From positions 496,001 through 560,000 of the forward strand of contig JBILTR010000001.1 of NCBI GenBank assembly GCA_044371425.1: DNA of 64,000 bases, in the 5' to 3' direction. The notes beneath the pieces were generated by a model. That model was not told the origin of the DNA. It did no database searches and saw only the letters and a program-made list of their open reading frames with translations. The position numbers were made by a program, and so were the translations under genes. Source of the DNA: JBEISR01 sp044371425. Lineage in GTDB: Bacteria; Planctomycetota; Planctomycetia; Pirellulales; Pirellulaceae. Below are positions 1 through 8,436 of this stretch, piece by piece. Numbering within the stretch: position 1 is the stretch's first letter; each line of letters begins with the position of its first letter.

Positions 1-495
1 TTCTTTGGCCCGTTGCAGAAGATTTTTGACGCCATGTTCTCCCATGGCGAGCTTGGCGGCGATCTGGGATCGCGAAGCTTCATCACGGTATCTCATTTCG
101 ATCGCTACCCTCGCCCGCTCCGAAAGTCGCTGCAGGCACCGTTCGAGGATCTCCATCGTCCTTCCCTCCTCGGCTCGGCGATCCCAGAGCCAGTCGGGCA
201 ATTGGCCATCGGGCGGCAGCGGAATCGCTGGGCTTCGAGCGATCCGTTTGCGATCGGCCAGGACCAGGTGGTAGGCGATCCTCCGCAGGTATTCGATCGT
301 CTGTGGTTCGCTCAACTCCCTAAATCCGCTTCGGATCAGCGCGATGAAAGTATCTTGAGTGATCTCGTCGGCCAGCGCCGGATCACACCCAAGACTTCTC
401 GCGTAACGCCAAACCATCGCCTGATGACGAGCGATCAGGGAAACGACCGTCGATGGAAGCGGCGACTGGTTTTGGGGGTTGTTTTCCGAGTCCAC
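1..495 (-). CDS. ECF-type RNA polymerase sigma factor (3' end beyond window)
   Basis: The minus strand from 495 reads without a stop to the window edge, giving 165 residues of a sigma-70-like protein. Region 2 is visible around residues 19-80 (SLIARHQAMVWRYARSLG, then ADEITQDTFIALIRSGF, matching the core-binding helix of ECF factors). Region 4 is visible around 115-165, with the helix-turn-helix ending GENGVKNLLQRAKE. I chose a GTG start at 495 because GGAGG lies four bases upstream; no ATG fits this frame. The gene follows the DUF1549/DUF1553 and DUF1501 genes on the same strand after an 87-base gap holding a strong hairpin. ECF factors are abundant in Planctomycetes. The regulon and any anti-sigma partner lie outside what can be seen here. 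Confidence 0.85.
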   Translation of the reverse strand, partial: MDSENNPQNQSPLPSTVVSLIARHQAMVWRYARSLGCDPALADEITQDTFIALIRSGFRELSEPQTIEYLRRIAYHLVLADRKRIARSPAIPLPPDGQLPDWLWDRRAEEGRTMEILERCLQRLSERARVAIEMRYRDEASRSQIAAKLAMGEHGVKNLLQRAKE

Positions 496-541
496 CCATC
501 CTCCGCTTCCAGGGCGCAAGATCGATCTCTCGTCCACCGCA

Positions 542-562
542 GCCGGCGGCTAGGCCGCCGGC
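542..562 (-). terminator. GC-rich hairpin between DUF1501 gene and sigma factor gene
   Basis: GCCGGCGGC, a three-base loop TAG and GCCGCCGGC form a perfect 9-bp stem between the stop of the DUF1501 gene (583) and the sigma factor start (495). No T-run follows on the minus strand, so it is not a classical intrinsic terminator. It may be a processing site, an attenuator, or a boundary that makes the sigma factor a separate unit. Confidence 0.45.
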
Positions 563-582
563 AAGCAAAGGACATGAACAGA

Positions 583-1860
583 TCAGGCGAACAGTTCCTT
601 GATCGGCGCCCCACCTCCGGCGATCTTCATCGGACGACCACTCCGGCTGGTGTAGGTGGTTTCCAGCGAGATTCCCAGCGCCTGGCAGACGGAAGCCATG
701 AGATCTTCGGACGAGTGAGGGGTGCTGGCGACATCCATGCCATCGGGGCTGGTTTCACCGACGGCGATGCCGCCGCGGATATTCCCACCACCGACCACGC
801 AGCTCCAGGCTCTCGCGAAGTGATCGCGTCCGGCATCTCCGTTGATTCGAGGAGTTCTGCCGAACTCACCCATCCAGATCACCACCGTATCCTTCAGCAA
901 TCCTCGTTGATCGAGATCTTCCACCAGGGCGCTCATGGCTTGATCGAGCACCGGCAGGCGGTCCTCGGAGAGGATGCGATGGATATCGCCGTGATTATCC
1001 CATCCACCCAGATCGACCTCGACGAATGGCACTCCCGACTCGACAAGTCTTCGAGCCAGCAGGCAACCTTCTCCGAAGTTGTTCTTGCCATAGCGTTCTT
1101 TGACGGGGTCAGCTTCTTTGTCGACCTGGAAGGCTTCCATTTGCTGGCTGGTCATCAGATCGAGCGTCTTCTTTAGGATTTTGCGGTGCTCTTCACCTGC
1201 GTTACCGCGACGCTGCGCGATGTATCCTTTTTCGATCAGGTCCAAGGCAGCCATTCGCTGCATCAATCGCTGTTCGTTCAGCTGCATGTCGAGATTGCGG
1301 ATGCGACCATTGCTGCTGACCGAGAAGGGGGCCCATGCCATTCCCAGGAACCCTGGGCCTTCGCTGGCGCCACCTACCGAGATGAAGGGAGGAATCTCCA
1401 GTCCCTGACGCTGTTCCATCAGTTCGTGAGCGATCACCGATCCATAACTGGGGTGCTCGATGTTCGGGTTGGGTACATAGCCGGTGTGCATGTAGTACCT
1501 GCCTCGATCATGGTCCGCCTCGCGGGTGCTCATCGATCGAACGATCGCCATGTGATGCATCTGTTTTGCCATCATCGGCAGATGTTCACAGATCTGAACA
1601 TCGCCCGAGGTGGAGATGGGGCGGAAGGGGCCACCGTTGGCGTTCCCCGGCTTGAGATCCCATAGGTCGATCGTCGATGGTCCGCCACCCATCCACAGCA
1701 GAATAGCGCTCTTGCGATTCTTCTTCAGATCATCGGCATGAAGTCGAAGGGAGTGCCCCATCGCCAGCGAGGATCCCACCAGCGCTGAAGCCCCCGCCAT
1801 GTGGCTCATGAAATGCCGTCGGGACATCCCGCTAGGGGTCAGATGCGTTTTCCAGTTCAT
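583..1860 (-). CDS. DUF1501 domain protein, exported
   Basis: This 425-residue protein belongs to the DUF1501 family (sulfatase/alkaline-phosphatase-like fold) that is greatly expanded in Planctomycetes. The N-terminus contains SRRHFM before a hydrophobic stretch, a Tat-like signal. The body has family landmarks: ILLWMGGGPSTIDLWDLKPG near residue 55, EHLPMMAKQMHHMAIVRSM near 95, EVDLGGWDNHGDIH near 280 and WMGEFGRTPRINGDAGRDHF near 330. The ATG at 1860 has AAGGA upstream. It lies 33 bases downstream of the DUF1549/DUF1553 gene, the usual partner of this family, so the two are very probably co-transcribed. The biochemical role is not established; degradation of complex polysaccharides has been suggested for these pairs. 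Confidence 0.93.
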   Translation of the reverse strand: MNWKTHLTPSGMSRRHFMSHMAGASALVGSSLAMGHSLRLHADDLKKNRKSAILLWMGGGPSTIDLWDLKPGNANGGPFRPISTSGDVQICEHLPMMAKQMHHMAIVRSMSTREADHDRGRYYMHTGYVPNPNIEHPSYGSVIAHELMEQRQGLEIPPFISVGGASEGPGFLGMAWAPFSVSSNGRIRNLDMQLNEQRLMQRMAALDLIEKGYIAQRRGNAGEEHRKILKKTLDLMTSQQMEAFQVDKEADPVKERYGKNNFGEGCLLARRLVESGVPFVEVDLGGWDNHGDIHRILSEDRLPVLDQAMSALVEDLDQRGLLKDTVVIWMGEFGRTPRINGDAGRDHFARAWSCVVGGGNIRGGIAVGETSPDGMDVASTPHSSEDLMASVCQALGISLETTYTSRSGRPMKIAGGGAPIKELFA

Positions 1861-1893
1861 CGTATGTTCCTTGATCTGATGGTGCTTGACTGG

Positions 1894-3570
1894 TCAGTGA
1901 TTGATGATGAATTCGTTGCTGTTGAGGATGGCCCACCACATATCTTGCAGCATGGCGGAGATATCTCCTTCGCGAGCCGCCAGAAGTTCGCCCGAGGCAG
2001 CCAGTTCCTCAGGGCGGGCCCGACGTCCCAGTCCGGCCAGGAAGAGGAAATTCACTTTCTCTGCCGGTTTTCCGTTGCTGCCGGCGATCTCTGCAATCCA
2101 GCTTCCGGGTTCGTTGCTGGTCGCCTTTTGGATCAGGTCCCCGTTGAACATCATCAGCGACTGCGGAATCGAGCCGTTGAAGGTGGTCGTCTCGCCCCCG
2201 TCGTCGGTTCCGAAGGCGACGACGAACTGCTGAAGCCACTGATCCCGTTGCTTTTGCTGTTCTTCCAATGTCCCGCGTCGGTCTGCCTGCGTGGCGGCAA
2301 CCATCGACTGATACAACTCCTCCGGCCCCATCTGCCGGCTATAGAAGTGCGAGAACCGGGGGGGCTCACCTGACTGCGGATCATCAGCGCGGTTTCCATC
2401 GCCAATGCGACTGGAGAGCTGATAGGGTTTGGAGAGAACGATCCAGCGAATCAGCATCTTCATATCGTAGCTAGATTCGCGAAAGCTCTTTCCCAGCCGC
2501 TCCAGCAACTCCGGATCGGTCGGCGGATTGTGAGGCCCCAGATCGTCGATCGGCTTGGTGAAGCCGTACCCGAGGAAATGAGCCCACATGCGGTTGACGA
2601 TCATCTGATCCAGGAATTCGCTTTTGAGCACCAGCTTGCCGAGTTCTTCTCGTCGATTGACGTCGCTGATGTAGCCGCTTCGGCCAATCTGGGTCCCATC
2701 GACAAAGACTGGATAGGCGACTTTGGTCTGACCGTTGCGAAGCAGGAAGTAGATGTCGGCCTCCTGAGTCCTCTTGCTCTCGCCTTCAAAATCCTGATTG
2801 ATCAGCTTGGCATGATCGATGTCTCGCGTCCCAGGGACAAACCTTCGAAGGGCACGAGTCTGGCGGAAGAATGCGTTGAACTCCCAAAACTTCTGCTGCT
2901 TCCACTGGTTGAACGGGTGGTTGTGGCACTGGGTGCACTGCACTTGAAGACCGAGGAAGACCTTCGAAACGGCAGCCGTGGCCTGGACTCCCCCCTCCTC
3001 GTTGACCTTCATCGCCAGAAAGTTCGTCGCTCCGTTGAACTCTTCCGTCCCCGGCTTGGTCGTCCCGGTGGCTGTGATCAACTCGAAAACCATCTGGTCG
3101 TAGGGCTTATTGCGAGCGAAGTGGTCGCGAAGGTACTTGCGCATCCCTTCTCGATTGGTCAGCGTGTTCTGTTCGGTTCCGCCGGCGCGACCAATCAGAA
3201 TGTTGGTCCATAGATCGGACCAACGACTGGCATATTCTTCTGTGTAAGCGGGATCATCCAGCAGAAGGTCGACCAACTTCTGTCGCTTCTGAGGATGCGT
3301 GTCTTTGAGAAACCGCTGAAGTTCTTCAAACTTAGGAATGCGGCCGAGAAGATCGAGATAAATTCGGCGGCACCAGACGCCATCTTCCTCGACCTTCGAA
3401 GGGGTCAGTTCCGATTCCTTCCAAATCCGCGTGATCGACTCATCGATCCAGCCAACTTGAGGAGGTATCGGAAGATTCTGGCCGTAAGAAGTGCCATCCC
3501 AAAAAATGGCGACAAAAGCCAGAATCAACGCTCGCATCCCGATTTGATCTTCGAGAACTACTTTATTCAT
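1894..3570 (-). CDS. DUF1549/DUF1553 domain protein, exported
   Basis: A 558-residue exported protein with DUF1549 in the first half (RRIYLDLLGRIPKFEELQRF near residue 70) and DUF1553 in the second half (MIVNRMWAHFLGYGFTKPID near 325, then MKMLIRWIVLSKPYQLSSRI). It has CTQCHNHPF, a CxxCH motif typical of DUF1549, which may bind haem c but here is not within a separate cytochrome domain. The N-terminal hydrophobic stretch looks like a signal peptide; a second ATG at 3537 would place it right at the N-terminus, and neither start has a strong ribosome binding site. It is the first gene of the DUF1549-DUF1501 pair. Many family members carry an N-terminal cytochrome domain; this shorter one does not. 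Confidence 0.93.
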   Translation of the reverse strand: MNKVVLEDQIGMRALILAFVAIFWDGTSYGQNLPIPPQVGWIDESITRIWKESELTPSKVEEDGVWCRRIYLDLLGRIPKFEELQRFLKDTHPQKRQKLVDLLLDDPAYTEEYASRWSDLWTNILIGRAGGTEQNTLTNREGMRKYLRDHFARNKPYDQMVFELITATGTTKPGTEEFNGATNFLAMKVNEEGGVQATAAVSKVFLGLQVQCTQCHNHPFNQWKQQKFWEFNAFFRQTRALRRFVPGTRDIDHAKLINQDFEGESKRTQEADIYFLLRNGQTKVAYPVFVDGTQIGRSGYISDVNRREELGKLVLKSEFLDQMIVNRMWAHFLGYGFTKPIDDLGPHNPPTDPELLERLGKSFRESSYDMKMLIRWIVLSKPYQLSSRIGDGNRADDPQSGEPPRFSHFYSRQMGPEELYQSMVAATQADRRGTLEEQQKQRDQWLQQFVVAFGTDDGGETTTFNGSIPQSLMMFNGDLIQKATSNEPGSWIAEIAGSNGKPAEKVNFLFLAGLGRRARPEELAASGELLAAREGDISAMLQDMWWAILNSNEFIINH

Positions 3571-4013
3571 GGTCTATTCGACTCACAGAAAGCAATTTTG
3601 GCCACTCCATACCCAGGTTTCCGGTGCCGCTTGACGCCATCCGAATCCGGAATCGAAACACTAGCTTTCGCCTTGGTTGATTTCCAGGATCTTCGTTTTC
3701 GAGGGCCAACCGCCCTACAGCTACCTTTCTAAGGGAGGTGAGGTGCAGGATGTACTCGGAAAAGATCGTTTTCCATCGATTTTCTCTCGGAATTTCGACT
3801 CAAAATCGCCGGGACTCAATAGCATCGCCTTTTCCAAGCCTCAGGGCCCACCTTTTCGGGCGGCGACTTCTGTGGGGTTGGTTCAAGACGATTGACTTTG
3901 AAGAGTGATCGGTTTGGTGCATAATTAACGGTCCCTGATCACTGGCCCGTCCACTTTCGGAATTCCAGAGGTCCGAGGGAATCTCCGACGGTGGGGAAAG
4001 GTTGGATTGAAAA
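3571..4013. other. 443-base divergent intergenic region
   Basis: This lies between the leftward DUF1549 gene and the rightward O-antigen-ligase-like gene, so it should carry promoters for both. Short open frames here have no recognisable product. The only specific signal I see is a weak promoter-like pair near 3897-3925. Confidence 0.6.
3897..3925 (+). promoter_or_regulatory. weak sigma-70-like promoter candidate
   Basis: CATAAT at 3920-3925 differs from the -10 consensus at one base. It is preceded at 17 bases by TTTGAA (3897-3902), a poor -35 match; a better TTGACT (3892-3897) is too far away. It would sit about 90 bases upstream of the gene at 4014. Planctomycete promoters are poorly defined, so this is only a candidate. 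Confidence 0.2.
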
Positions 4014-5372
4014 ATGGGCGGCTATCTGGTCCTTTACTCCTTTTATCTGATGGTTGTTTCCGCACCGTTTCGTCCGGTGTGGGGGATCCTAGCATTCTAT
4101 GGCTGGGTCCTGCTGCAACCCAATTGGAACTGGAGATGGATCATTCCGTCAACTCAGAGTCTCCAGACGCCCCTTTTCGTGGCGACTTTGATTGGATTCG
4201 TGCTCACTCTTTTCCGAGGCAACCGGATTCGTGGCGTTCCACTGATTTCTAGTCTAAGCTTTGCTGCTTTTTTGTTTCTGGCCTTCATAAGTAATGTGTC
4301 ATCCATTGAGCCAGCAACTAGTGCTCAGTATCTCGATGTTTTGTGGAAAATAGGTCTCTCGTCCTTGCTATTGATGATCCTCTTGGACACTCCCAAAAAG
4401 GTATTAGCGTCTTTTTGGGTTGTGATTCTAGCCCAGAGCTACAATGCTTACCAAATCAACAAATCTTATTTTGAGGACGGTTATTGTCGGTTTGTTATGG
4501 GGCAATGGGGTTACCAAGGTGACAATAACATCTACTCTAATTTGACGGTATCGATTTTATTCATATCTCTTTCACTAGCCTTGTTTGCGCAGAAACTCTG
4601 GCACCGAGCACTGGCTGGTTTTATTGCATTACTCCAGGCCCACCAAGTCATGTTGATGGAGTCGCGAGGTGCCATGTTAGCGGGCATACTGGCACTTGGA
4701 CTCTGGTTCTTTTTTATCCCGAAGAATTCCAAGACACTGCTTGGCGCCGCGGTGCTACTGATTCTGGGCGCTGCTTTGGCAGGTCCTTCTGTGGTCCAAG
4801 AATTCATGTCTTCCTTCGTTAGCGAATCGGAACTCGATGGATCCGCTTCCTCTCGCTACGAACTTTGGAGTGCTGGCATGGAAATTACCCTCGCCAACCC
4901 TGCTCTTGGAGTTGGTCCGAACTGTGCTAGGTACCTTGTTCCCATCTATCTAGGGACCAATGACATAAATACTGAAAAGTCCTTGCATAATCTATTTCTT
5001 GAGATTTCCGCAGGTTGTGGCATCCCTGCATTTATCTTTTACTTGATGTTTTTCCTCGTGCCGGGAATCGCCGTTTTCTGGCAAATCCTTTTCAATTTCC
5101 GAAAACTTCCCCGCTGGGTTCAAATGACCTATCTAGCCTGTCTGACGGGGCTGTTGGCCTTCATGCTGGGAAGCATGTTTTCGGCAGCAGCGCAGCTGGA
5201 ATCTTCTTATATGCTTGTTGCAATCGCCAATGCGGCACAGTTGGTCTACGCTCGCCAATTACGAGAAGGGACGGCTTCATCGGAATCGGCAACCGTTGTA
5301 GAAAAACGTGTCGGATTGAGACGGGGCAACTTTGGTAACCCGATCAGGGACCCAGCCGTTTCATCCCAGTGA
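4014..5372 (+). CDS. O-antigen ligase / polymerase-like (Wzy_C) membrane protein
   Basis: A 452-residue polytopic protein with roughly ten hydrophobic segments. The centre has MESRGAMLAGILALGLWFFF and the C-terminal third has GVGPNCARYLVP followed by SLHNLFLEISAGCGIPAFIF. This pattern (a conserved Arg before a helix, then a large loop ending in HN.xLE..xxxG) is typical of the O-antigen ligase / Wzy polymerase superfamily, which joins or polymerises lipid-linked glycans on the outer face of the inner membrane. The sequence is visibly AT-richer than its neighbours, with many codons such as tta, ata and aat, as often seen in transferred surface-polysaccharide genes. No other glycan genes are adjacent, so its substrate cannot be inferred. 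Confidence 0.8.
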   Translation: MGGYLVLYSFYLMVVSAPFRPVWGILAFYGWVLLQPNWNWRWIIPSTQSLQTPLFVATLIGFVLTLFRGNRIRGVPLISSLSFAAFLFLAFISNVSSIEPATSAQYLDVLWKIGLSSLLLMILLDTPKKVLASFWVVILAQSYNAYQINKSYFEDGYCRFVMGQWGYQGDNNIYSNLTVSILFISLSLALFAQKLWHRALAGFIALLQAHQVMLMESRGAMLAGILALGLWFFFIPKNSKTLLGAAVLLILGAALAGPSVVQEFMSSFVSESELDGSASSRYELWSAGMEITLANPALGVGPNCARYLVPIYLGTNDINTEKSLHNLFLEISAGCGIPAFIFYLMFFLVPGIAVFWQILFNFRKLPRWVQMTYLACLTGLLAFMLGSMFSAAAQLESSYMLVAIANAAQLVYARQLREGTASSESATVVEKRVGLRRGNFGNPIRDPAVSSQ

Positions 5373-5522
5373 TCAAGATCACCAGCAATTGGCTTGAAAG
5401 GGACGGCGTTCCCGTCTGTGTCCTTTGGATCCCCATGCAGCTTGGTTGCTCGCTGCAAAGAAACTGCAGGATCCTGTGATTCGAATTGCTAGGGTTTCAG
5501 CCCTCGTACCGGAGGATCTTGC

Positions 5523-6119
5523 TCAGATTTTTCCGTCGAGCGCCAGTTGATGGAAGAAGTGGGGGATCTGATGCTGATTCTTCAGCAGCCAATCGATACC
5601 GGGTTCGTCGTTGAGCGCTTTTCCGATCGCTTTGCAGGTGGCGGCTCGATTGGTACGGAAGAGGACTTCTGGATCGTACTGGACATCGACGATCGATGGA
5701 TCCAGCCAGACCGACACGATGATCCCCAGGTCGTTGGCCAGTTGTTTGGGGATGAAGCCTTCCCTCACTGCGTCCAGCACGCCATGCGCGATGGCTGCCT
5801 GAACGGTTCCCATCAGAATATTCGTGTACTTTTCGCTCTGCACGGTTACCTTGCTGACCATCACCGTGGCGGGCCGAATCTGAACGTCGCTGTTGAGGAT
5901 GGCAAACACTTTGGTGTGCCCTTTGACCTGGTTGCCGATCAGCTGAGCGATGGCGTAGCCGACGGGACCATCGAGGGCACCAATGACCACTTCCGGTTCT
6001 GCCGCCGACCAGGCGGCTTCTTCCTCCACCAGCGCTTCCCCGGTCTTCAGTACGATTCGCTTGGGCACAACCCGTTTTGCCTTGATGGCTGACTTCGCGG
6101 AACCTTTTTTCTTCGCCAT
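5523..6119 (-). CDS. formaldehyde-activating enzyme (Fae) homologue, catalytic His not conserved
   Basis: This 198-residue protein aligns over its length with Fae, which condenses formaldehyde with tetrahydromethanopterin. Landmarks are KTGEALVEEE, VVIGALDGPVGYAIAQL, a long conserved core with VMVSKVTVQ, and AIAHGVLDAVREGFIP. The first 22 residues are a Lys/Ala-rich extension. In classical Fae a His (His17 in Methylobacterium) lies just before the LIIGPRGSP segment; my alignment puts Glu or Pro there (AEPEVVIGAL), so the proposed acid catalyst is missing. Planctomycetes do carry methanopterin-linked C1 genes, so this may be an active variant or a paralogue that binds the cofactor or formaldehyde differently. 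The ATG has GGAGGAGG upstream. It is divergent from uxaE, and no other C1 gene is in view. Confidence 0.82.
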   Translation of the reverse strand: MAKKKGSAKSAIKAKRVVPKRIVLKTGEALVEEEAAWSAAEPEVVIGALDGPVGYAIAQLIGNQVKGHTKVFAILNSDVQIRPATVMVSKVTVQSEKYTNILMGTVQAAIAHGVLDAVREGFIPKQLANDLGIIVSVWLDPSIVDVQYDPEVLFRTNRAATCKAIGKALNDEPGIDWLLKNQHQIPHFFHQLALDGKI

Positions 6120-6332
6120 GGTGTCTGGTCCTCCTCCATGCGGAAATGATCGTCCAAAAGAAACACAATCGGACCGTCGATTTTAACCGATCGATCCGAT
6201 CCCAGTGGGGCCATCACCGCCTCCGGCAGCAAGCTGGTTCGTGCCGCACCTTTCTGTGGATCGGCTATCATGTGACGGCGGCATCGGGATGGACCGGCGA
6301 CAAGGGAGAATCAGGAAGCAGCAGGCAGTCAG

Positions 6333-7583
6333 ATGGAAAAGTATTCGTTCGGAATGGGGGATCGATTTGCTCACGAAGCCGTCGCGCAACTGGAGTCGAT
6401 TCAGGAGATGGGGCGTCTGGGGGTGACGATCGCGCCGGTGTGGAACAAGTCGAATCGCGAGCATGGTTTTGTCGGATCGCATCCACGTTCGGTCTGGGAA
6501 GCGGCTGAGAAGGCGACGATTGCGTGCGGTTGGTCCAGGCCCTGGTATGTCGATGCCGATCACATCCGCTTCGACACGGTCGATCCGTTCATCGACTGCT
6601 CCAACTTCTTCACGCTGGATGTCGCCGATCAGATCGGCAAGCGATCGGAGAATTGGTCGGTGGAGCGTTTCTTGGGGAGGCATCCCGAGTTTTCCAAACC
6701 GGTCGCTCTTTCGGAGGCGGGGCCTCCGATCGAAATTCCACGGGAGTTGATCGATCGGACTGGGAGCAATTACGCGGCGGCGGCCGAGGAGGCGGGACGC
6801 ATCGCAAGGAAAATCGAACAGCAGAAGCGCGGGGATCGCTACGTCGTGGAGGTGTCGATGGATGAGACCGATGCCCCACAGGGACCAGAGGAATTGCTTA
6901 TCATTCTGGCGCTACTTGCCGACCAGCAGATCCCGCTCGATACAATCGCTCCCAAGTTCACCGGACGATTCAACAAAGGGGTCGATTACGTCGGCGATCT
7001 GAAGCAGTTTGAAAAGGAGCTGCGGCAGGATGTTGCCGTGCTGCGACTGGCTGCCGCTCGATACGGTTTACCCCAGTCATTGAAACTGAGCGTGCACAGC
7101 GGCAGCGACAAATTCTCGCTCTATCCAATCCTTCAAAGAGTCCTCGCCGATACCGGCTGTGGGCTCCATGTGAAGACCGCCGGCACGACTTGGCTAGAGG
7201 AGCTGATCGGGCTGTGCGAGGCAGGTGGCGACGGATTGGCTTTGACGCAGGAGATCTACCACCACGCCTTCGATCACCTGGAGGAGTTGTGCGCTCCGTA
7301 TGCCACGGTGATCGATATCGATCCAAAGAAGCTGCCCAGCCCCTCCCAGACATCGACTTGGGATGGCCCGACCTGGGCCAGTACGATCCGGCACGTGCCA
7401 TCGCATCGGGCATTCCATCCTGGAGTTCGGCAACTGCTGCATGTTTCCTTCAAGCTGGCCGCCAAGCAGGGATCGCGGTTTCTCGACCTCCTGAAAACGC
7501 ATCGGCAGGTGATCGCTACGCAGGTGCGCGAGAATCTGCTGGAGCGTCATTTGAAGCCGATCTTCGGAGGATTGGAGAACTAG
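6333..7583 (+). CDS. uxaE: tagaturonate/fructuronate epimerase UxaE family
   Basis: The 416-residue product starts MEKYSFGMGDRFAHEAVAQL and continues with APVWNKSNREHGFVGSHP, both characteristic of UxaE, which interconverts D-tagaturonate and D-fructuronate in galacturonate breakdown. Further family segments are WYVDADHIRFDTVDPFID near residue 70 and KLSVHSGSDKFSLYPIL near 250, whose His and Asp are candidate metal ligands. The length matches the family. The gene is followed after a single base by a sugar isomerase gene, so they form an operon. The 213 bases upstream are shared with the divergent fae-like gene. The identification rests on family motifs and not on pathway completeness: no uronate isomerase or dehydratase is in the window. 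Confidence 0.85.
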   Translation: MEKYSFGMGDRFAHEAVAQLESIQEMGRLGVTIAPVWNKSNREHGFVGSHPRSVWEAAEKATIACGWSRPWYVDADHIRFDTVDPFIDCSNFFTLDVADQIGKRSENWSVERFLGRHPEFSKPVALSEAGPPIEIPRELIDRTGSNYAAAAEEAGRIARKIEQQKRGDRYVVEVSMDETDAPQGPEELLIILALLADQQIPLDTIAPKFTGRFNKGVDYVGDLKQFEKELRQDVAVLRLAAARYGLPQSLKLSVHSGSDKFSLYPILQRVLADTGCGLHVKTAGTTWLEELIGLCEAGGDGLALTQEIYHHAFDHLEELCAPYATVIDIDPKKLPSPSQTSTWDGPTWASTIRHVPSHRAFHPGVRQLLHVSFKLAAKQGSRFLDLLKTHRQVIATQVRENLLERHLKPIFGGLEN

Positions 7584-7584
7584 C

Positions 7585-8436
7585 ATGCGTAGCGCGGTGA
7601 CGATCTGCCTGGTGCCCGAGGCGGTGCGAGGGCCTTTCGTTTTTCATGAATCTCTGGAGCGAGGCTGCCAGCTGGCGGCGCAATTGGGGTTTGATGCGGT
7701 CGAGGTGTTTCCCAACGGACCAGACGATCCGCAGTTGGCGCGGCTGCCTGATCTGCTTGCGGAGCATCGATTGCAACTGGCCGCGATCGGTACAGGGGCT
7801 GGATGGCTGAAGCATCAGTGGTCTTTGACTTCCTCGGACCCCGAGATTCGTCGCAAAGCCATTGGATTTGTCGAGGGGATCATCGATCGAGCGGGGCCAC
7901 TGGGGGCGCCCGCCATCATCGGGTCGATGCAGGGGCGGTCGCAACCTTCGGCGGCGCGCGAAGGCTGCCTGGAACGTCTCGCCGATGCTCTGCGGCATTT
8001 GTCCCGGCACGCGGCCACTGCGTATCAAACAACGCTCCTCTATGAACCGCTCAATCGCTACGAAACAGACCTCTTCTGCCAATTGACCCCTGCGCGGCGT
8101 TGGCTGGAGGAGAGTGGACTGGACGGCGTGCGACTGCTAGCCGACCTTTTTCATATGAATTTGGAAGAACATCATCCGGCACAGGCAATCCTCTCCAATC
8201 GCGCAGCGATCGGTCATGTCCATCTGGCCGATTCCAACCGTCAGGCGATGGGGCGAGGCCACACCGATCAGCAGGGGATCGTCGAGGCGCTGCGGCGAAT
8301 CGGTTACGACGGCTTCCTTTCGGCCGAGGTTTTTCCTATCCCCAGCGCGATGGTAGCCGCCAAGCAGACGCTGGTGGCTATCGATCAATGGAGAGGGTGG
8401 CTGGGTGGTTCCGGGGGTACGCCCGCTGCGCGCTGA
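7585..8436 (+). CDS. TIM-barrel sugar isomerase/epimerase (AP endonuclease 2 fold)
   Basis: A 283-residue member of the xylose-isomerase-like TIM barrel family. Probable metal ligands sit at the expected strand ends: Glu in LLYEPLNRYE (about residue 155), Asp in LLADLFHMN (about 185), His in GHVHLADSN (about 212) and Glu in FLSAEVFP (about 248). Such proteins act as keto-sugar 3-epimerases, hydroxypyruvate isomerases or inosose dehydratases. The start is an ATG one base after the uxaE stop, with GGAG in the end of uxaE, so translation is probably coupled. Context suggests a step in hexuronate or rare keto-sugar use; the exact substrate is unknown. Its stop codon forms the palindrome TGATCA with the stop of the convergent dehydrogenase gene. 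Confidence 0.85.
   Translation: MRSAVTICLVPEAVRGPFVFHESLERGCQLAAQLGFDAVEVFPNGPDDPQLARLPDLLAEHRLQLAAIGTGAGWLKHQWSLTSSDPEIRRKAIGFVEGIIDRAGPLGAPAIIGSMQGRSQPSAAREGCLERLADALRHLSRHAATAYQTTLLYEPLNRYETDLFCQLTPARRWLEESGLDGVRLLADLFHMNLEEHHPAQAILSNRAAIGHVHLADSNRQAMGRGHTDQQGIVEALRRIGYDGFLSAEVFPIPSAMVAAKQTLVAIDQWRGWLGGSGGTPAAR

Noticed and set aside
13..1176. 387-residue plus-strand frame at the window start
   Set aside because: It is antisense to the sigma factor and DUF1501 genes, both of which have clear family motifs.
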